Counted from the first letter of the stretch, positions 16,613 through 25,849 are shown. The stretch is DNA of 64,000 bases from Nocardioides daedukensis (GCF_013408415.1 NZ_JACCAA010000001.1:124001-188000), one strand, 5' to 3'. Made by a program: numbers and translations. Notes: generated by a model from the letters alone, not told the origin.

Positions 16613-17167
16613 ATGTCACAAGATGTGATCGACCTGATCATGCGCGACCACCGTGAGATGGAGCGGATGTTCGAGCAGCTGAAGTCCGACCCGGACTCGC
16701 GCCCCGCACTGGTGCCGGTGCTGACCACCCTGCTCACGGCGCACAGTCGCGCCGAGGAGTCCGAGGTCTATCCGGCCGCGCGCGAGGAAGCCGGGGGTGC
16801 CGAGGACGTCGAGCACAGCCAGGAGGAACACCTGCTGGCCGACAAGCTCGCGCTCGAGCTCGGTGAGCTGGACCCGGGAACATCGGAGTTCGACTCGAAG
16901 CTCGCCGAGCTGATCGACGCCGTCTCGCACCACGTCGAGGAGGAGGAGGAGACCGTGCTGCCCACGATGCGTGAAGGGCTGAGCGCGGATCGCCGGGCCG
17001 AGCTCGGAGAGGCCTTCCTCTCCACCAGGCAGGAGCACCTGGGCGACCAGGCCGAGGACATCACCAAGGACCAGCTGCGTCAGCAGGCCGAGAACCTCGA
17101 CATGCCCGTCGGTGACCGCACCAAGGACCAGTTGCAGGACGACCTCCTTGAGAAGGGCGACAAGTAG
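16613..17167 (+). CDS. Hemerythrin (HHE) domain protein
   Basis: 184 residues. Hemerythrin-type di-iron ligands are readable: MRDHREME near the N-terminus, HSRAEESEVYP, SQEEHLLAD and HHVEEEEETVLP. Such proteins bind oxygen, NO or iron and are often stress-induced. The last ~30 residues (PVGDRTKDQLQDDLLEKG) resemble the Rho N-terminal-like KDEL-type motif also seen at the end of the protein at 19820-20092. Start 16613 chosen because GAAGGA lies 6 bases upstream; an ATG at 16607 abuts that site. First gene of a probable operon with the lipoprotein and Nramp-like genes. Confidence 0.85.
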   Translation: MSQDVIDLIMRDHREMERMFEQLKSDPDSRPALVPVLTTLLTAHSRAEESEVYPAAREEAGGAEDVEHSQEEHLLADKLALELGELDPGTSEFDSKLAELIDAVSHHVEEEEETVLPTMREGLSADRRAELGEAFLSTRQEHLGDQAEDITKDQLRQQAENLDMPVGDRTKDQLQDDLLEKGDK

Positions 17168-17179
17168 GAGGCCGCTGGC

Positions 17180-17623
17180 ATGAACACGCTGCGAGGGCTG
17201 TTGATCATCCTCGTGCTCGCACTGTGTGCAACCGGCTGTCGACCCTCGGAGCCCTCGCCGGCCGACTGGCGGCAGAAGGCCGGCCAGTCGCTCGAGGACG
17301 TGGCCAGCGAGCTGGCGACGGCACAGCTGACCCTGGAAGCACAGGGCGACGCGAAGCTGCTCGCCAAGACGGGTGTGGTGCTCCTCGTCGATGCCGAGGA
17401 GTCGGCCGGCACGACGGTGGAGTCGTTCACCGCCCTGCAGCCACCCAAGGGCTTCGAGCGTCGTCATACCGAGGTGTCGGACGTCCTCGAGCACGCCTCC
17501 GGCCTGCTCGCGGACGTTCGCGCCGCGCGGGTCCGTGAGGACGAGGCCAGCTATGGAGCGCTCTCGCGGCGCCTGGCCCGCGAGCGGAGCACGCTGACCA
17601 AGCTCGAGGAGGAGGTCAGGTGA
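17180..17623 (+). CDS. Small lipoprotein
   Basis: 147 residues. N-terminal signal peptide with lipobox LCATGC, giving a lipidated cysteine at residue 20. The mature part is alpha-helical and charged, with Arg/Glu-rich C-terminus. No family recognised. Lies 12 bases after the hemerythrin gene and overlaps the Nramp-like gene by GTGA, so it is transcribed and translated with them and may be an outer-face partner of that carrier (inference). Confidence 0.75.
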   Translation: MNTLRGLLIILVLALCATGCRPSEPSPADWRQKAGQSLEDVASELATAQLTLEAQGDAKLLAKTGVVLLVDAEESAGTTVESFTALQPPKGFERRHTEVSDVLEHASGLLADVRAARVREDEASYGALSRRLARERSTLTKLEEEVR

Positions 17624-18852
17624 AGAAGTTCCTCGGCATCGCCTTGGGCATCCTGACCGCGATCGGCGGCTTCGTCGACATCGGTGACCTGGTCACCAAC
17701 GCCCAGGTCGGCGCGCGGTTCGGCCTCTCCCTGGGCTGGGTCGTGATCGTGGGTGTGATCGGCATCTGTGTCTTCGCCGAGATGTCGGGGCGGGTGGCCG
17801 CGATCAGCGGCCGGGCCACCTTCGACCTGATCCGTGAGCGGCTCGGCCCGCGGATGGCGATGATGAACCTGATCGGCTCGCTCGGGGTCACCCTGCTCAC
17901 CTTCATCGCCGAGGTCGGCGGTGTCGCGCTCGCGCTCGAGCTGGTCAGCTCGGTCAACGAGGTGCTGATCGTGCCGTTCATCGGCGCGCTCGTGTGGGCC
18001 GTTCTCTGGCGTGCCAAGTTCTCCCTCCTCGAGAACGTCCTCGGGCTGCTGGGCCTGTGCCTGATCGTCTTCGCCGTCGCGCTCTGGCAGCTCGGTCCCG
18101 ACTGGGGATCCCTGGGGCACCAGCTGCTCACCGCCGACAAGCCCGGGGACGAGAAGTGGGTCACTGCCGCCTTCTATGCGGTGGCCCTCTTCGGCGCCGC
18201 GATGACGCCGTACGAGGTCTTCTTCTTCTCCTCCGGCGGCGTCGAGGACGGTTGGTCCGAGAAGGACCTCGGCACGATGCGGGCCAACGTGCTGATCGGA
18301 TTCCCCCTAGGCGGCCTGCTGTCCCTCTCGATCGCCGGCGCGGCCTGGGTGGCCCTGGGGCCCCTCGAGGTCTCGGTCGGCACCCTCGGCCAGGTCGGGC
18401 TCCCGGTCGCCATCGCGCTGGGCAAGATCGGGCTGGCGATCGCGGTGATCGGCTTCGTCGCGGCAACCTTCGGTGCCGCGTGCGAGACGGGGTTGTCGGC
18501 GGCCTACTCGATCTCGCAGTACTTCGGCTGGCAGTGGGGCAAGTTCGTCAAGAACAAGGAGGCCGCACACTTCCACCTCGTGCTGGTGGTGGTCACGCTC
18601 CTGGCCGTCGGGGTGCTGGTCACCAGGGTGGACCCGATCATGGTCACCGAGGTCTCGGTGGTGTTCTCGGCCGTGGCCCTGCCGTTGACCTACTTCCCGA
18701 TCCTGGTGGTGGCCAACGACCGCGACTACATGGGCGAGCACACCAACGGACGGCTCGCCAACGCCATGGGGCTCACCTACCTGGTGTTGGTGATCGTCGC
18801 CGCAGTGGCGGCCATCCCGCTGATGATCATCACCAAGATGGGCACGATCTGA
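17620..18852 (+). CDS. Nramp-related divalent metal transporter-like protein
   Basis: 410 residues, about 11 membrane helices. The first helix GGFVDIGDLVTNAQVGARFG aligns with Nramp helix 1, but the metal-binding DPGN is DIGD here, and the helix-6 MPH is TPY (AAMTPYEVFFF). Such changes remove the methionine that selects transition metals and occur in Nramp relatives with other ions (for example Mg2+ carriers), so manganese or iron uptake should not be assumed. GTG start at 17620 overlaps the lipoprotein stop. In the same operon as the hemerythrin protein. Confidence 0.75.
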   Translation: MKKFLGIALGILTAIGGFVDIGDLVTNAQVGARFGLSLGWVVIVGVIGICVFAEMSGRVAAISGRATFDLIRERLGPRMAMMNLIGSLGVTLLTFIAEVGGVALALELVSSVNEVLIVPFIGALVWAVLWRAKFSLLENVLGLLGLCLIVFAVALWQLGPDWGSLGHQLLTADKPGDEKWVTAAFYAVALFGAAMTPYEVFFFSSGGVEDGWSEKDLGTMRANVLIGFPLGGLLSLSIAGAAWVALGPLEVSVGTLGQVGLPVAIALGKIGLAIAVIGFVAATFGAACETGLSAAYSISQYFGWQWGKFVKNKEAAHFHLVLVVVTLLAVGVLVTRVDPIMVTEVSVVFSAVALPLTYFPILVVANDRDYMGEHTNGRLANAMGLTYLVLVIVAAVAAIPLMIITKMGTI

Positions 18853-18912
18853 CCCGTCGCGGCCACAGACTCGCGGCCTCAGACTCGCGGCCTCAGGGTC
18901 ACGGCATCGACG

Positions 18913-19596
18913 CTAGGCGTGGGTGAGCTCCTTGAGGTCGCTGCGGACCTCGAGCTGCCCGGCGGACCAGTCCCACCCGACGACGTCGTCGATGGCGACC
19001 TGGCCGGTGTGGCGGTGCATCCACCGGATCAGGTGGCTCACCACCGCTGGCCCCATGTGACGGCTGCGGTCGTAGCCCAGCATCGTGCCGGGCCGCCCTC
19101 GCCCCACGATCAGGTGGCGGCACTCCAGGTCGCCACCGCGGTTGCCGATGCGGACGTCCAGCACGCGCCCGAGGTCCTCTCCGTCACGGTGCACCCTCAT
19201 CCCGAGGAGATGGTCCAGGCGTCGGTACGTCGTACCCGTCTCGTCGTCGGTGGGCTTGCGGAGCAGGCCGTCGCGCAGGACCGAGAGCCGCACCGCGTAG
19301 TCCACCTTGGCGACCAGGGCCATGTCGATGCGCCAAGGAGTCGTCCGGTCCGCCTGCTGGGTACCGAGCCTGCGCCACTGCTCGAGCAGGCTCCCACCGA
19401 GCCGGCCGGAGAAGCGTGGCAACAGCGCCGCCGGGCCGGCCAGGAGGCCGGTGACCCGCAGCGAGCCGATGTCGTCCTGGGCCAGCTCGAGATCGTCGAC
19501 CTTGCAGACCATGTAGCCGTCGGCATCGATCACCTGGCGGTCGAGCAGGTTCAGTACGGCGTCGAACTCGCCGCCCTCCCTCAAGTGGTTCGGCAT
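18913..19596 (-). CDS. PRC-barrel domain protein
   Basis: 227 residues. C-terminal half contains GMRVHRDGEDLGRVLDVRIGNRGGDLECRHLIVGRG, a clear PRC-barrel beta unit, and a second similar unit may sit near residues 25-60 (RQVIDADGYMVCKVDDLEL). PRC-barrels bind RNA or serve as adaptor modules; the role here is unknown. ATG at 19596 with AGGAGG 6 bases upstream; an upstream in-frame ATG lies beyond that and lacks a site. A SigB-type promoter stands 31 bases before the start, back to back with that of the gene at 19820. Confidence 0.78.
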   Translation of the reverse strand: MPNHLREGGEFDAVLNLLDRQVIDADGYMVCKVDDLELAQDDIGSLRVTGLLAGPAALLPRFSGRLGGSLLEQWRRLGTQQADRTTPWRIDMALVAKVDYAVRLSVLRDGLLRKPTDDETGTTYRRLDHLLGMRVHRDGEDLGRVLDVRIGNRGGDLECRHLIVGRGRPGTMLGYDRSRHMGPAVVSHLIRWMHRHTGQVAIDDVVGWDWSAGQLEVRSDLKELTHA

Positions 19597-19627
19597 CGGG
19601 TCCTCCTGACTGCGGGTGTGCGTCTCG

Positions 19628-19652
19628 GTACCCCGGGCGTCGGCGGACATTC
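19628..19652 (-). promoter_or_regulatory. SigB-type promoter for PRC-barrel gene
   Basis: Minus strand GAAT-N15-GGGTAC, 31 bases before the ATG. Confidence 0.6.
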
Positions 19653-19673
19653 AGCCGCCTGTTCAGCACTGGC

Positions 19674-19733
19674 CAGCCGCCTGCTCAACCATCCGCGCAG
19701 CCATCTGCCCAGCCATCTGCCCAGCCATCTGCT
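19674..19733. repeat. 12-bp tandem repeat in a divergent intergenic region
   Basis: Three near-identical copies of CAGCCATCTGCC (19698-19733) preceded by two diverged copies. It lies between two opposing SigB-type promoters. Confidence 0.75.
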
Positions 19734-19740
19734 GGCCCCC

Positions 19741-19765
19741 GTGTGGCGAGTTGGTGGGTGGGTAC
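19741..19765 (+). promoter_or_regulatory. SigB-type promoter for 19820 gene
   Basis: GTGT-N15-GGGTAC, 54 bases before the ATG. Confidence 0.6.
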
Positions 19766-19819
19766 CGAGTCCGAACATCTGACCGAGAGACCGACGCAAC
19801 GAAGAGGATGGCGATCGTC

Positions 19820-20092
19820 ATGGCGAAGAAGGAAGATCCCGGCCCCAGCGTGAAGGACAAGGAGCTCTACGAGGAGATCCGCGACGACGGGGCGAGCAAG
19901 GAGAAGGCGGCACGGATCGCCAACGCAGCGGCCAACAGCTCGCGCTCCGAGGTGGGTCGCAAGGGCGGCAAGTCCGGCGACTACGAGGACTGGACCGTGG
20001 ACGAGCTCCACGACAGGGCCGCGGAGATCGGCATCGAGGGCCGCTCGTCGATGAACAAGGACGAGCTGATCACCGCGCTGCGCAATCACTGA
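19820..20092 (+). CDS. Small protein with Rho N-terminal-like C-terminus
   Basis: 90 residues. Opens MAKKEDPGPSVKDKELYEEIRDDGASKEKAARIANAA, the pattern of a small actinobacterial stress-linked family (DUF7218), and ends with a Rho_N-like module (WTVDELHDRAAEIGIEGRSSMNKDELITALRNH). Very similar terminal motif to the hemerythrin protein. The start at 19820 is preferred over the in-frame ATG at 19808 because the family begins MAKK; the nearest purine-rich site AGAGGA is 12 bases away. Transcribed from a SigB-type promoter; possible nucleic-acid binding is inferred from the Rho_N similarity. Confidence 0.75.
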   Translation: MAKKEDPGPSVKDKELYEEIRDDGASKEKAARIANAAANSSRSEVGRKGGKSGDYEDWTVDELHDRAAEIGIEGRSSMNKDELITALRNH

Positions 20093-20157
20093 ATGGGCAA
20101 CCACTGAATCGGCAACCGCTGATTGGGCTGGCACTGAGAGGGCAACCACCGGGAGGC
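20083..20157. repeat. 15-bp imperfect tandem repeat
   Basis: Five 15-bp units beginning CAATCACTGAATGGG, CAACCACTGAATCGG and CAACCGCTGATTGGG, diverging rightwards. They cover the last codons of the upstream gene and the gap to the next one, ending in its ribosome binding site. Confidence 0.7.
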
Positions 20158-20162
20158 AGAGG

Positions 20163-21155
20163 ATGACCGCGTTCGGCTACACCTTGATGACTGAGCAGGC
20201 AGGCCCGCGGGAGCTGGTCGAGCATGCGGTGGCAGCCGAGGAGGCGGGCTTCGACTTCCTCGTGATGAGTGACCACTACTCGCCCTGGCTGGTCGAGCAG
20301 GGCCACGCTCCCTATGCCTGGAGCGTGCTGGGCGCGGTTGCTCAGGCCACGTCCCGGATCCCGATGATGACCTATGTGACGTGTCCGACGATGCGCTATC
20401 ACCCTGCCGTGGTGGCACAGAAGGCCGCCACGGTGCAGTTGTTGTCCGAGGGCAGATTCACTCTCGGCCTCGGCAGCGGCGAGAACCTCAACGAGCACGT
20501 GATCGGTCAGGGCTGGCCGATGGTGGACACCCGCCACGAGATGCTGGCCGAGGCGATGTCGATCATCTCGGCCCTCCTCGAGGGCGGTCTGGTCGACTTC
20601 CACGGCGACCACTTCGACGTGGACGCTGCCCGGCTGTGGGACGTGCCCGAGGAACCGGTTCGGCTCGCGCTGGCTTCGGGTGGGCCGAAGGCGGTCGCTC
20701 GCTGCGCGCCCCTGGCCGACGACCTGATCGCCACGGCCCCGGACGGCGACCTGCTGGACGTCTGGGACGCCACCGAGGGTGCGCCCAAGATCGGTACGGG
20801 CGGAGCCCGGGCGATCGGTCAGCTCCCGATCAGCTGGGACACCTCGGACGCCCAGGCCGCCACCGAGCGAGCGCACGCGCAGTTCCGCTGGTTCGCCGGT
20901 GGATGGCGAGTCAACAGCGACCTGCCGACCACGGCGGGATTCGCCGGCGCCTCCCAGTTCGTCCGGCCCGAGGATGTGGCCGAATCCATCCCGTGCGGGC
21001 CCGACCTGGGCCACATCGTCGACTCGGTGCGGCCCTGGTGGGAGGCGGGATTCAGCGACATCGCCCTGGTGCAGGTCGACGGCTCGACGAACCCGCAGTT
21101 CTTGGCCGAGGCGGCTCGGCCGCTGCTGGCCGAGTTGCGTGCTGCCTCGGCCTGA
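20163..21155 (+). CDS. F420-dependent luciferase-like oxidoreductase
   Basis: 330 residues, luciferase-like monooxygenase family of the F420-using group (TIGR03557-like): opening FGYTLMTEQAGPRELVEHAVAAEEAGFDFLVMSDH, then MTYVTCPTMRYHPAVVAQ and FTLGLGSGENLNEH, typical of F420-dependent members related to glucose-6-phosphate dehydrogenases. Substrate unknown. ATG with GGGAGG. Follows the 19820 gene on the same strand with 70 bases between. A second member of the same subfamily lies at 26708-27883, about half identical in the conserved N-terminal part. Confidence 0.87.
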   Translation: MTAFGYTLMTEQAGPRELVEHAVAAEEAGFDFLVMSDHYSPWLVEQGHAPYAWSVLGAVAQATSRIPMMTYVTCPTMRYHPAVVAQKAATVQLLSEGRFTLGLGSGENLNEHVIGQGWPMVDTRHEMLAEAMSIISALLEGGLVDFHGDHFDVDAARLWDVPEEPVRLALASGGPKAVARCAPLADDLIATAPDGDLLDVWDATEGAPKIGTGGARAIGQLPISWDTSDAQAATERAHAQFRWFAGGWRVNSDLPTTAGFAGASQFVRPEDVAESIPCGPDLGHIVDSVRPWWEAGFSDIALVQVDGSTNPQFLAEAARPLLAELRAASA

Positions 21156-21217
21156 CTCGTCCGTCACGACGCGCGCTGCTCCGGATGATCTGGTAGCGCC
21201 GCACCGGATGTTTTGCC

Positions 21218-21253
21218 GCATGTCTGGGCGCATGTCTGGGCGCATGTCCTGCG
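21218..21253. repeat. 12-bp tandem repeat
   Basis: GCATGTCTGGGC repeated exactly twice (21218-21241) with a third altered copy (21242-21253), just before the gene at 21276. Confidence 0.75.
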
Positions 21254-21275
21254 CGCGATTGGGCACCGAGGGTCC

Positions 21276-21524
21276 ATGACTGAGATGAACAACCAGGACA
21301 GTGCCCGGCGCGAAGCGCTCCACCGTGTGGTCGAGCGGGTGAACGCCTGGCAGGAGACCGCCACCGAGGGAACCATTCACGACGAGCTCGACAAGGGTCT
21401 GCGCGAGGCAGGGGTGACCCTCACCCCCGAGCAGCGCGACCACGTCGTGGAGGAGATCTCCGAGGGCCGCGATGTCGACGTCGATGCCTTGGCCGCCGAC
21501 GGCACCGGCGACGGTCCGGCCTGA
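21276..21524 (+). CDS. Hypothetical protein, 82 residues
   Basis: Acidic, mostly helical protein (RREALHRVVERVNAW, HDELDKGLREAGVTLTPEQRDHVVEEI). No membrane part or recognised family. ATG at 21276; the in-frame region further upstream encodes the 12-bp repeats and is probably untranslated. No good ribosome binding site; GAGGGTCC is the best candidate. Base use is typical of coding sequence in this genome. Confidence 0.6.
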   Translation: MTEMNNQDSARREALHRVVERVNAWQETATEGTIHDELDKGLREAGVTLTPEQRDHVVEEISEGRDVDVDALAADGTGDGPA

Positions 21525-21548
21525 CTGGCCCCGCCGACCACTGGGTAC
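21523..21548 (+). promoter_or_regulatory. SigB-type promoter for MFS transporter
   Basis: GACT-N16-GGGTAC, starting at the stop codon of the previous gene and ending 9 bases before the MFS ATG. Confidence 0.6.
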
Positions 21549-21557
21549 AGGCCGCTC

Positions 21558-23051
21558 ATGTCTGCCGTGGAAACAGGTCGCGTCACCACTGACATTCCCG
21601 CTCGCCTCGATCGTCTGCCGTGGGCGAGGTGGCACTGGCTGGTCGTGATCGGCCTGGGAACCGTCTGGATCCTGGACGGGCTCGAGGTGACCATCGTCGG
21701 CTCGATGTCCGCCGCGCTCAAACCGGAGGGGCCGGGCCTGGGCCTGAGCAACTTCGACGTGGGCCTGGCCGGCGCGATGTACGTCGCCGGCGCCTGTGTG
21801 GGCGCGCTCTTCTTCGGTCAACTCACCGACAGGTTCGGGCGCAAGAAGCTCTTCCTGCTCACCCTGGGCGTCTACACCGTCGCCACGGTGCTGACCGCGT
21901 TCTCGATGAGCCCCTGGTGGTACTTCGGCGCCCGGTTCCTCACCGGGGCCGGAATCGGCGGCGAATATGCGGCGATCAACTCGGCGATCGATGAGCTGAT
22001 CCCGGCGAAATATCGCGGCCGTGTCGACGTGGCGATCAACGGCTCGTTCTGGATCGGCGCCGCTGGTGGTGCCCTGCTGACCATTCCGTTGCTCGACCCG
22101 ACCGTCATCGACCCCGCGTGGGGTTGGCGTCTGGCGTTCGGGCTGGGCGCGATCCTGGCCGTCGGCATCCTCGTCGTACGCCGCAACGTGCCCGAGAGCC
22201 CGCGCTGGCTCTTCATCCACGGCCGTCAGGACGAGGCCGAGGAGATCGTCCGCGACATCGAGCGCCGCGTGCGCGAGGAGGACGGGCTGGAGCTCACCGA
22301 CGTCTCCGACTCGATCACGATCCGTCAGCGCAGGAGCATCGGGATGGGCGAGATCGCGCACACGGTCTTCACCCTCTATCCGAAGCGGACCATCCTCTGC
22401 TTCTCGCTCTTCGTGGGGCAGGCATTCCTCTACAACGCCTTCTTCTTCACCTATGGCGACACCCTGACCACGTTCCTGGACGTCAAGCAGACCGGATGGT
22501 TCCTGGCCATCTTCGCGGCCAGCAACTTCATCGGTGCGCTCTCGCTGAGTCCGCTCTTCGACCGCATCGGCCGGGTCAAGATGATCGCGGGGACCTACAT
22601 CCTCTCCGGGGTGCTCCTGGGCGCCACCGGCATGTTCCTCGGCTCGGTCACTGCGGTGACCCTGACCCTGATGGGCGCGATCATCTTCTTCTTCGCCTCT
22701 GCGGGAGCCAGCGCGGCCTACTTGACCGCCAGCGAGGTCTTCCCGATGGAGACACGAGCGATGTGCATCGCGTTCTTCTATGCCATCGGCACCGCGGCTG
22801 GCGGCATCAGCGGCCCGTTGCTCTTCGGGGCATTGATCGAGAACGCTGCCGACAGTGGCGACATCACGAAGATCGCGATCGGCTACTTCATCGGTGCGGC
22901 GCTGATGATCGCGGGCGGGATCGTCGAGATCTTCCTCGGGGTGCGTGCCGAGGGCCAGTCCTTGGAGAGCATCGCCCAGCCGCTGACGGCCGAGGACGTC
23001 GATGACACGGGTCGGCCGGGCCCGGGCCATTCCACACCTGCACCGGCCTGA
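21558..23051 (+). CDS. MFS transporter, sugar/metabolite porter type
   Basis: 497 residues, 12 membrane helices. Contains the MFS loop GQLTDRFGRKKLFLL, ARFLTGAGIGGEYAAINSAIDELIPAKYRGRVD and PESPRWLFIHGR, marks of the sugar porter/SHS-like group, and SEVFPMETRAMCIAFFYAIGTAAG near the end. Substrate not readable. Probably leaderless, because GGGTAC ends 9 bases before the ATG and there is no ribosome binding site. A small co-directional gene follows 14 bases later. Confidence 0.88.
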   Translation: MSAVETGRVTTDIPARLDRLPWARWHWLVVIGLGTVWILDGLEVTIVGSMSAALKPEGPGLGLSNFDVGLAGAMYVAGACVGALFFGQLTDRFGRKKLFLLTLGVYTVATVLTAFSMSPWWYFGARFLTGAGIGGEYAAINSAIDELIPAKYRGRVDVAINGSFWIGAAGGALLTIPLLDPTVIDPAWGWRLAFGLGAILAVGILVVRRNVPESPRWLFIHGRQDEAEEIVRDIERRVREEDGLELTDVSDSITIRQRRSIGMGEIAHTVFTLYPKRTILCFSLFVGQAFLYNAFFFTYGDTLTTFLDVKQTGWFLAIFAASNFIGALSLSPLFDRIGRVKMIAGTYILSGVLLGATGMFLGSVTAVTLTLMGAIIFFFASAGASAAYLTASEVFPMETRAMCIAFFYAIGTAAGGISGPLLFGALIENAADSGDITKIAIGYFIGAALMIAGGIVEIFLGVRAEGQSLESIAQPLTAEDVDDTGRPGPGHSTPAPA

Positions 23052-23065
23052 GCTGAGGAGAGATC

Positions 23066-23302
23066 ATGCCCATGCCACCGCCCAAGCCCAGCACCGAGGG
23101 CATCCGCGACCGGCAGGTCGCCAACGAGGAGCAACAACTTGTTCGCGCTGTGCAGGCCACCGGGCCACAGCTGCCGGAGGACCTGGCCGTCCTGGTCGGT
23201 GCGCCCTACTGGGAACAGGGACGTTTCGACCGGGCCCTGGCGTTCGCGATCGCGGACGGGCTGCTGCACCGCACGTCCTCCGGCACGCTGGCCACCGCCT
23301 GA
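23066..23302 (+). CDS. Hypothetical protein, 78 residues
   Basis: Small soluble protein (RQVANEEQQLVRAVQATGP, FDRALAFAIADGLLHRTSSGTL) resembling a short winged-helix-like or helical fold, but without recognised family. ATG at 23066 with GAGGAGAG ribosome binding site. Lies 14 bases after the MFS gene, so it is probably co-transcribed with it. Confidence 0.65.
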   Translation: MPMPPPKPSTEGIRDRQVANEEQQLVRAVQATGPQLPEDLAVLVGAPYWEQGRFDRALAFAIADGLLHRTSSGTLATA

Positions 23303-23340
23303 ACGCTCGAACCGTCTGAACGCTCTGGTCGCCGACCCGG

Positions 23341-23385
23341 CAGTTGTTGACGCCTCTGGTCGTCGAGCCGTCAGTTGTTGACGCC
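23341..23385. repeat. 14-bp direct repeat between convergent genes
   Basis: CAGTTGTTGACGCC at 23341-23354 and 23372-23385, with related flanks (CTCTGGTCG). Lies in the 100-bp gap where two transcripts meet. Confidence 0.6.
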
Positions 23386-23403
23386 GCTCGGCCGCGCCAT
23401 GGC

Positions 23404-25836
23404 TCAGCCCGCAGAGGTGCCGGTTGCCCCGTCGGGATCGCCCGGGTAGGGGAACTCCCACTCGCGCACCTCCGCCATGTCCTCACCGTGGGTGTGCACG
23501 TGGTTGCGGTGCTCCACGAGCTTGTCGAGCAGGCGCTCGCGAACGGCGCCGGCCCTCGAGCGCAACTGCGGCACCTTGTCGATGACGGCAATGGCGAGAT
23601 GGAACCTGTCGATCCCGTTGAGCACGGTCATGTCGAACGGGGTCGTGGTGGTGCCTTCCTCCACATAGCCACGGACATGGAAGTTGCGGTGGTTCGTGCG
23701 GTTGTGGGTCAGTCGATGCACCAGCCACGGGTAGCCGTGATAGGCGAACACCACTGGTCGGTCGGTGGTGAACAGTGCGTCGAAGTCGGCATCGCTGAGG
23801 CCGTGCGGATGCTCCTGCTCGTGCTGCAGACGCATCAGGTCGACCACGTTCACGAACCTGATCCGGAGGTCGTCGAACTCGCGCCGCAAGATGTCGACGG
23901 CGGCCAGCGCCTCCATCGTCGGCACGTCCCCGGCACAACCGATCACCACGTCCGGCTCGGCACCCTGCTCCGGCTCGGTGCCGGCCCATTCCCAGATTCC
24001 GATGCCCTTGGCGGCATGGACCAGGGCCTGGTCCATCGAGAGATATTGCAGCGCTGGCTGCTTGCCGGCCACGATGACGTTGACGTACTGCCGCGACCGC
24101 AGGCAGTGATCGGCCACCGACAGCAGGGTGTTGGCGTCCGGTGGGAGATAGACCCGGATCACGTCGGCCTTCTTGTTCACCACATGGTCGATGAAGCCAG
24201 GGTCCTGGTGGGAGAAGCCGTTGTGGTCCTGACGCCACACGTGCGAAGTGAGCAGATAGTTCAGCGAGGGGATCGGTCGACGCCACTCGATCGCATTGCT
24301 GGTCTTGAGCCACTTGGCGTGCTGGTTGAACATCGAGTCGACGATGTGGACGAACGCCTCATAACAGGAGAACAGCCCGTGCCGCCCGGTGAGGAGATAA
24401 CCCTCGAGCCAGCCCTGGCACATGTGCTCCGAGAGCGTCTCCATCACCCGGCCGTCGGTCGCGAGGTGGTCATCACCCGGCAGGGTTGTGGCGTTCCACG
24501 TCCGGTCGGTCACCTCGAGCACGTCCTGGAGCCGGTTGGAGTTGTGCTCGTCCGGCGACATCATCCTGAACGTCTCCGGGTTGCGGGCCATCACGTCGCG
24601 CAGGAAGCCACCGAGCACTCGCGTGGCCTCCACCTGACCGGACCCGGGGCGTGGCACTGGTACGGCGTACTCGCGGAAGTCGGGCAGCGAGAGCGGCCGG
24701 GTCAACAGACCGCCGTTGGTGTGCGGGTTGGCGCCCATCCGACGGGTGCCGAGCGGATGCAGGTCGGCGATCTGGGCCACCGGCGCCCCGTCGTCGCCGA
24801 AGAGCTCCTCGGGCCGATAACTGCGCAGCCACTCCTCGAGGACCTTACGGTGGTCGTCGTCGTCGCGTGCGTTGGAGAACGGCACCTGGTGGGAGCGCCA
24901 CGAGCCCTCGACCTGCTGGCCGTCGACCTTCTCGGGCCCGGTCCACCCCTTCGGGCTGCGCAGCACGATCATCGGCCAAGCCCGGCGCTCGGCCGGGCGT
25001 CGGCCAGAGGCGCGCGCCTCCGCCTGGATCTCACGAATCTCGTCGAGGCAGTGGTCCAAGGTCGCTGCGAAGGCTTGGTGCATCGCGTCCGGGTCGTCGC
25101 CGGCGACGACATACGGAGTGTGGCCATAGCCGCGCAGCAGCGAGAGCAACTCCTCCTCCGGGATGCGGGCCAGGACGGTGGGGCTGGCGATCTTGTAGCC
25201 GTTGAGGTGGAGGATCGGGAGTACGGCGCCGTCGCGCCGGGGGTCGACGAACTTGGTCGAGTGCCAGCTCGCGGCCAGGGGACCGGACTCGGCCTCCCCG
25301 TCGCCTACGACCGCGGCCACCAGCAGGTCGGGGTTGTCGAAGGTAGCGCCATAGGCGTGCGCCAGCGAATAGCCGAGCTCGCCACCCTCATGGATCGAGC
25401 CGGGCGTCTCGGGTGCGACGTGGCTCGGGACTCCGCCCGGGAACGAGAACTGCTTGAACAGGCGGTGCATCCCGTCGACGTCCCGGCTGACCTCGGGATA
25501 GGTCTGCGTGTAGGTCCCGTCGAGCCAGGAGGTTGCCAGCGCAGCGGGGCCGCCATGACCCGGGCCGGTGACGGTGAACAGGTCGAGATCGCGAGCCATG
25601 ATCGCCCGGTTCAGGTGCGCATGGATGAAGGTCAGTCCCGGGGTGGTGCCCCAGTGCCCGAGCAGTCGAGGCTTCACGTGGTGCGGCTCCAACGGGACGC
25701 GAAGCAGCGGGTTGTCCATCAGATAGATCTGGCCGACGCAGAGATAGTTCGCAGCACGCCACCACGCGTCGATCGCTCGCAGCTCCTTGCGCCCCAACGG
25801 TTTGCCGGGAACGGTGCTGCGGGCCTTGGTGCTCAC
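23404..25836 (-). CDS. xfp: Xylulose-5-phosphate/fructose-6-phosphate phosphoketolase
   Basis: 810 residues, thiamin-diphosphate enzyme that splits xylulose 5-phosphate (or fructose 6-phosphate) with phosphate into acetyl phosphate and a shorter sugar phosphate. Typical segments are read: [56 protein letters not shown] (ThDP motif GDGEAE) and [13 protein letters not shown]. Length fits the family (~790-820). Start GTG at 25836; the readable frame extends further but that part is antisense to the HAD gene. Last gene of an operon after the acidic peptide and HAD genes. Confidence 0.95.
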   Translation of the reverse strand: MSTKARSTVPGKPLGRKELRAIDAWWRAANYLCVGQIYLMDNPLLRVPLEPHHVKPRLLGHWGTTPGLTFIHAHLNRAIMARDLDLFTVTGPGHGGPAALATSWLDGTYTQTYPEVSRDVDGMHRLFKQFSFPGGVPSHVAPETPGSIHEGGELGYSLAHAYGATFDNPDLLVAAVVGDGEAESGPLAASWHSTKFVDPRRDGAVLPILHLNGYKIASPTVLARIPEEELLSLLRGYGHTPYVVAGDDPDAMHQAFAATLDHCLDEIREIQAEARASGRRPAERRAWPMIVLRSPKGWTGPEKVDGQQVEGSWRSHQVPFSNARDDDDHRKVLEEWLRSYRPEELFGDDGAPVAQIADLHPLGTRRMGANPHTNGGLLTRPLSLPDFREYAVPVPRPGSGQVEATRVLGGFLRDVMARNPETFRMMSPDEHNSNRLQDVLEVTDRTWNATTLPGDDHLATDGRVMETLSEHMCQGWLEGYLLTGRHGLFSCYEAFVHIVDSMFNQHAKWLKTSNAIEWRRPIPSLNYLLTSHVWRQDHNGFSHQDPGFIDHVVNKKADVIRVYLPPDANTLLSVADHCLRSRQYVNVIVAGKQPALQYLSMDQALVHAAKGIGIWEWAGTEPEQGAEPDVVIGCAGDVPTMEALAAVDILRREFDDLRIRFVNVVDLMRLQHEQEHPHGLSDADFDALFTTDRPVVFAYHGYPWLVHRLTHNRTNHRNFHVRGYVEEGTTTTPFDMTVLNGIDRFHLAIAVIDKVPQLRSRAGAVRERLLDKLVEHRNHVHTHGEDMAEVREWEFPYPGDPDGATGTSAG

Positions 25837-25849
25837 GCTGATCGATGCC

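Noticed and set aside
17620..18852. Manganese transporter MntH
   Set aside because: The DPGN and MPH metal-binding motifs are both altered, so the MntH name is not justified.
19674..19733. Coding repeat (Trp-Leu-Gly-Arg or Met-Ala-Gly-Gln) on the minus strand
   Set aside because: It lies between two opposing promoters; frames across it lack ribosome binding sites and end in non-conserved sequence.
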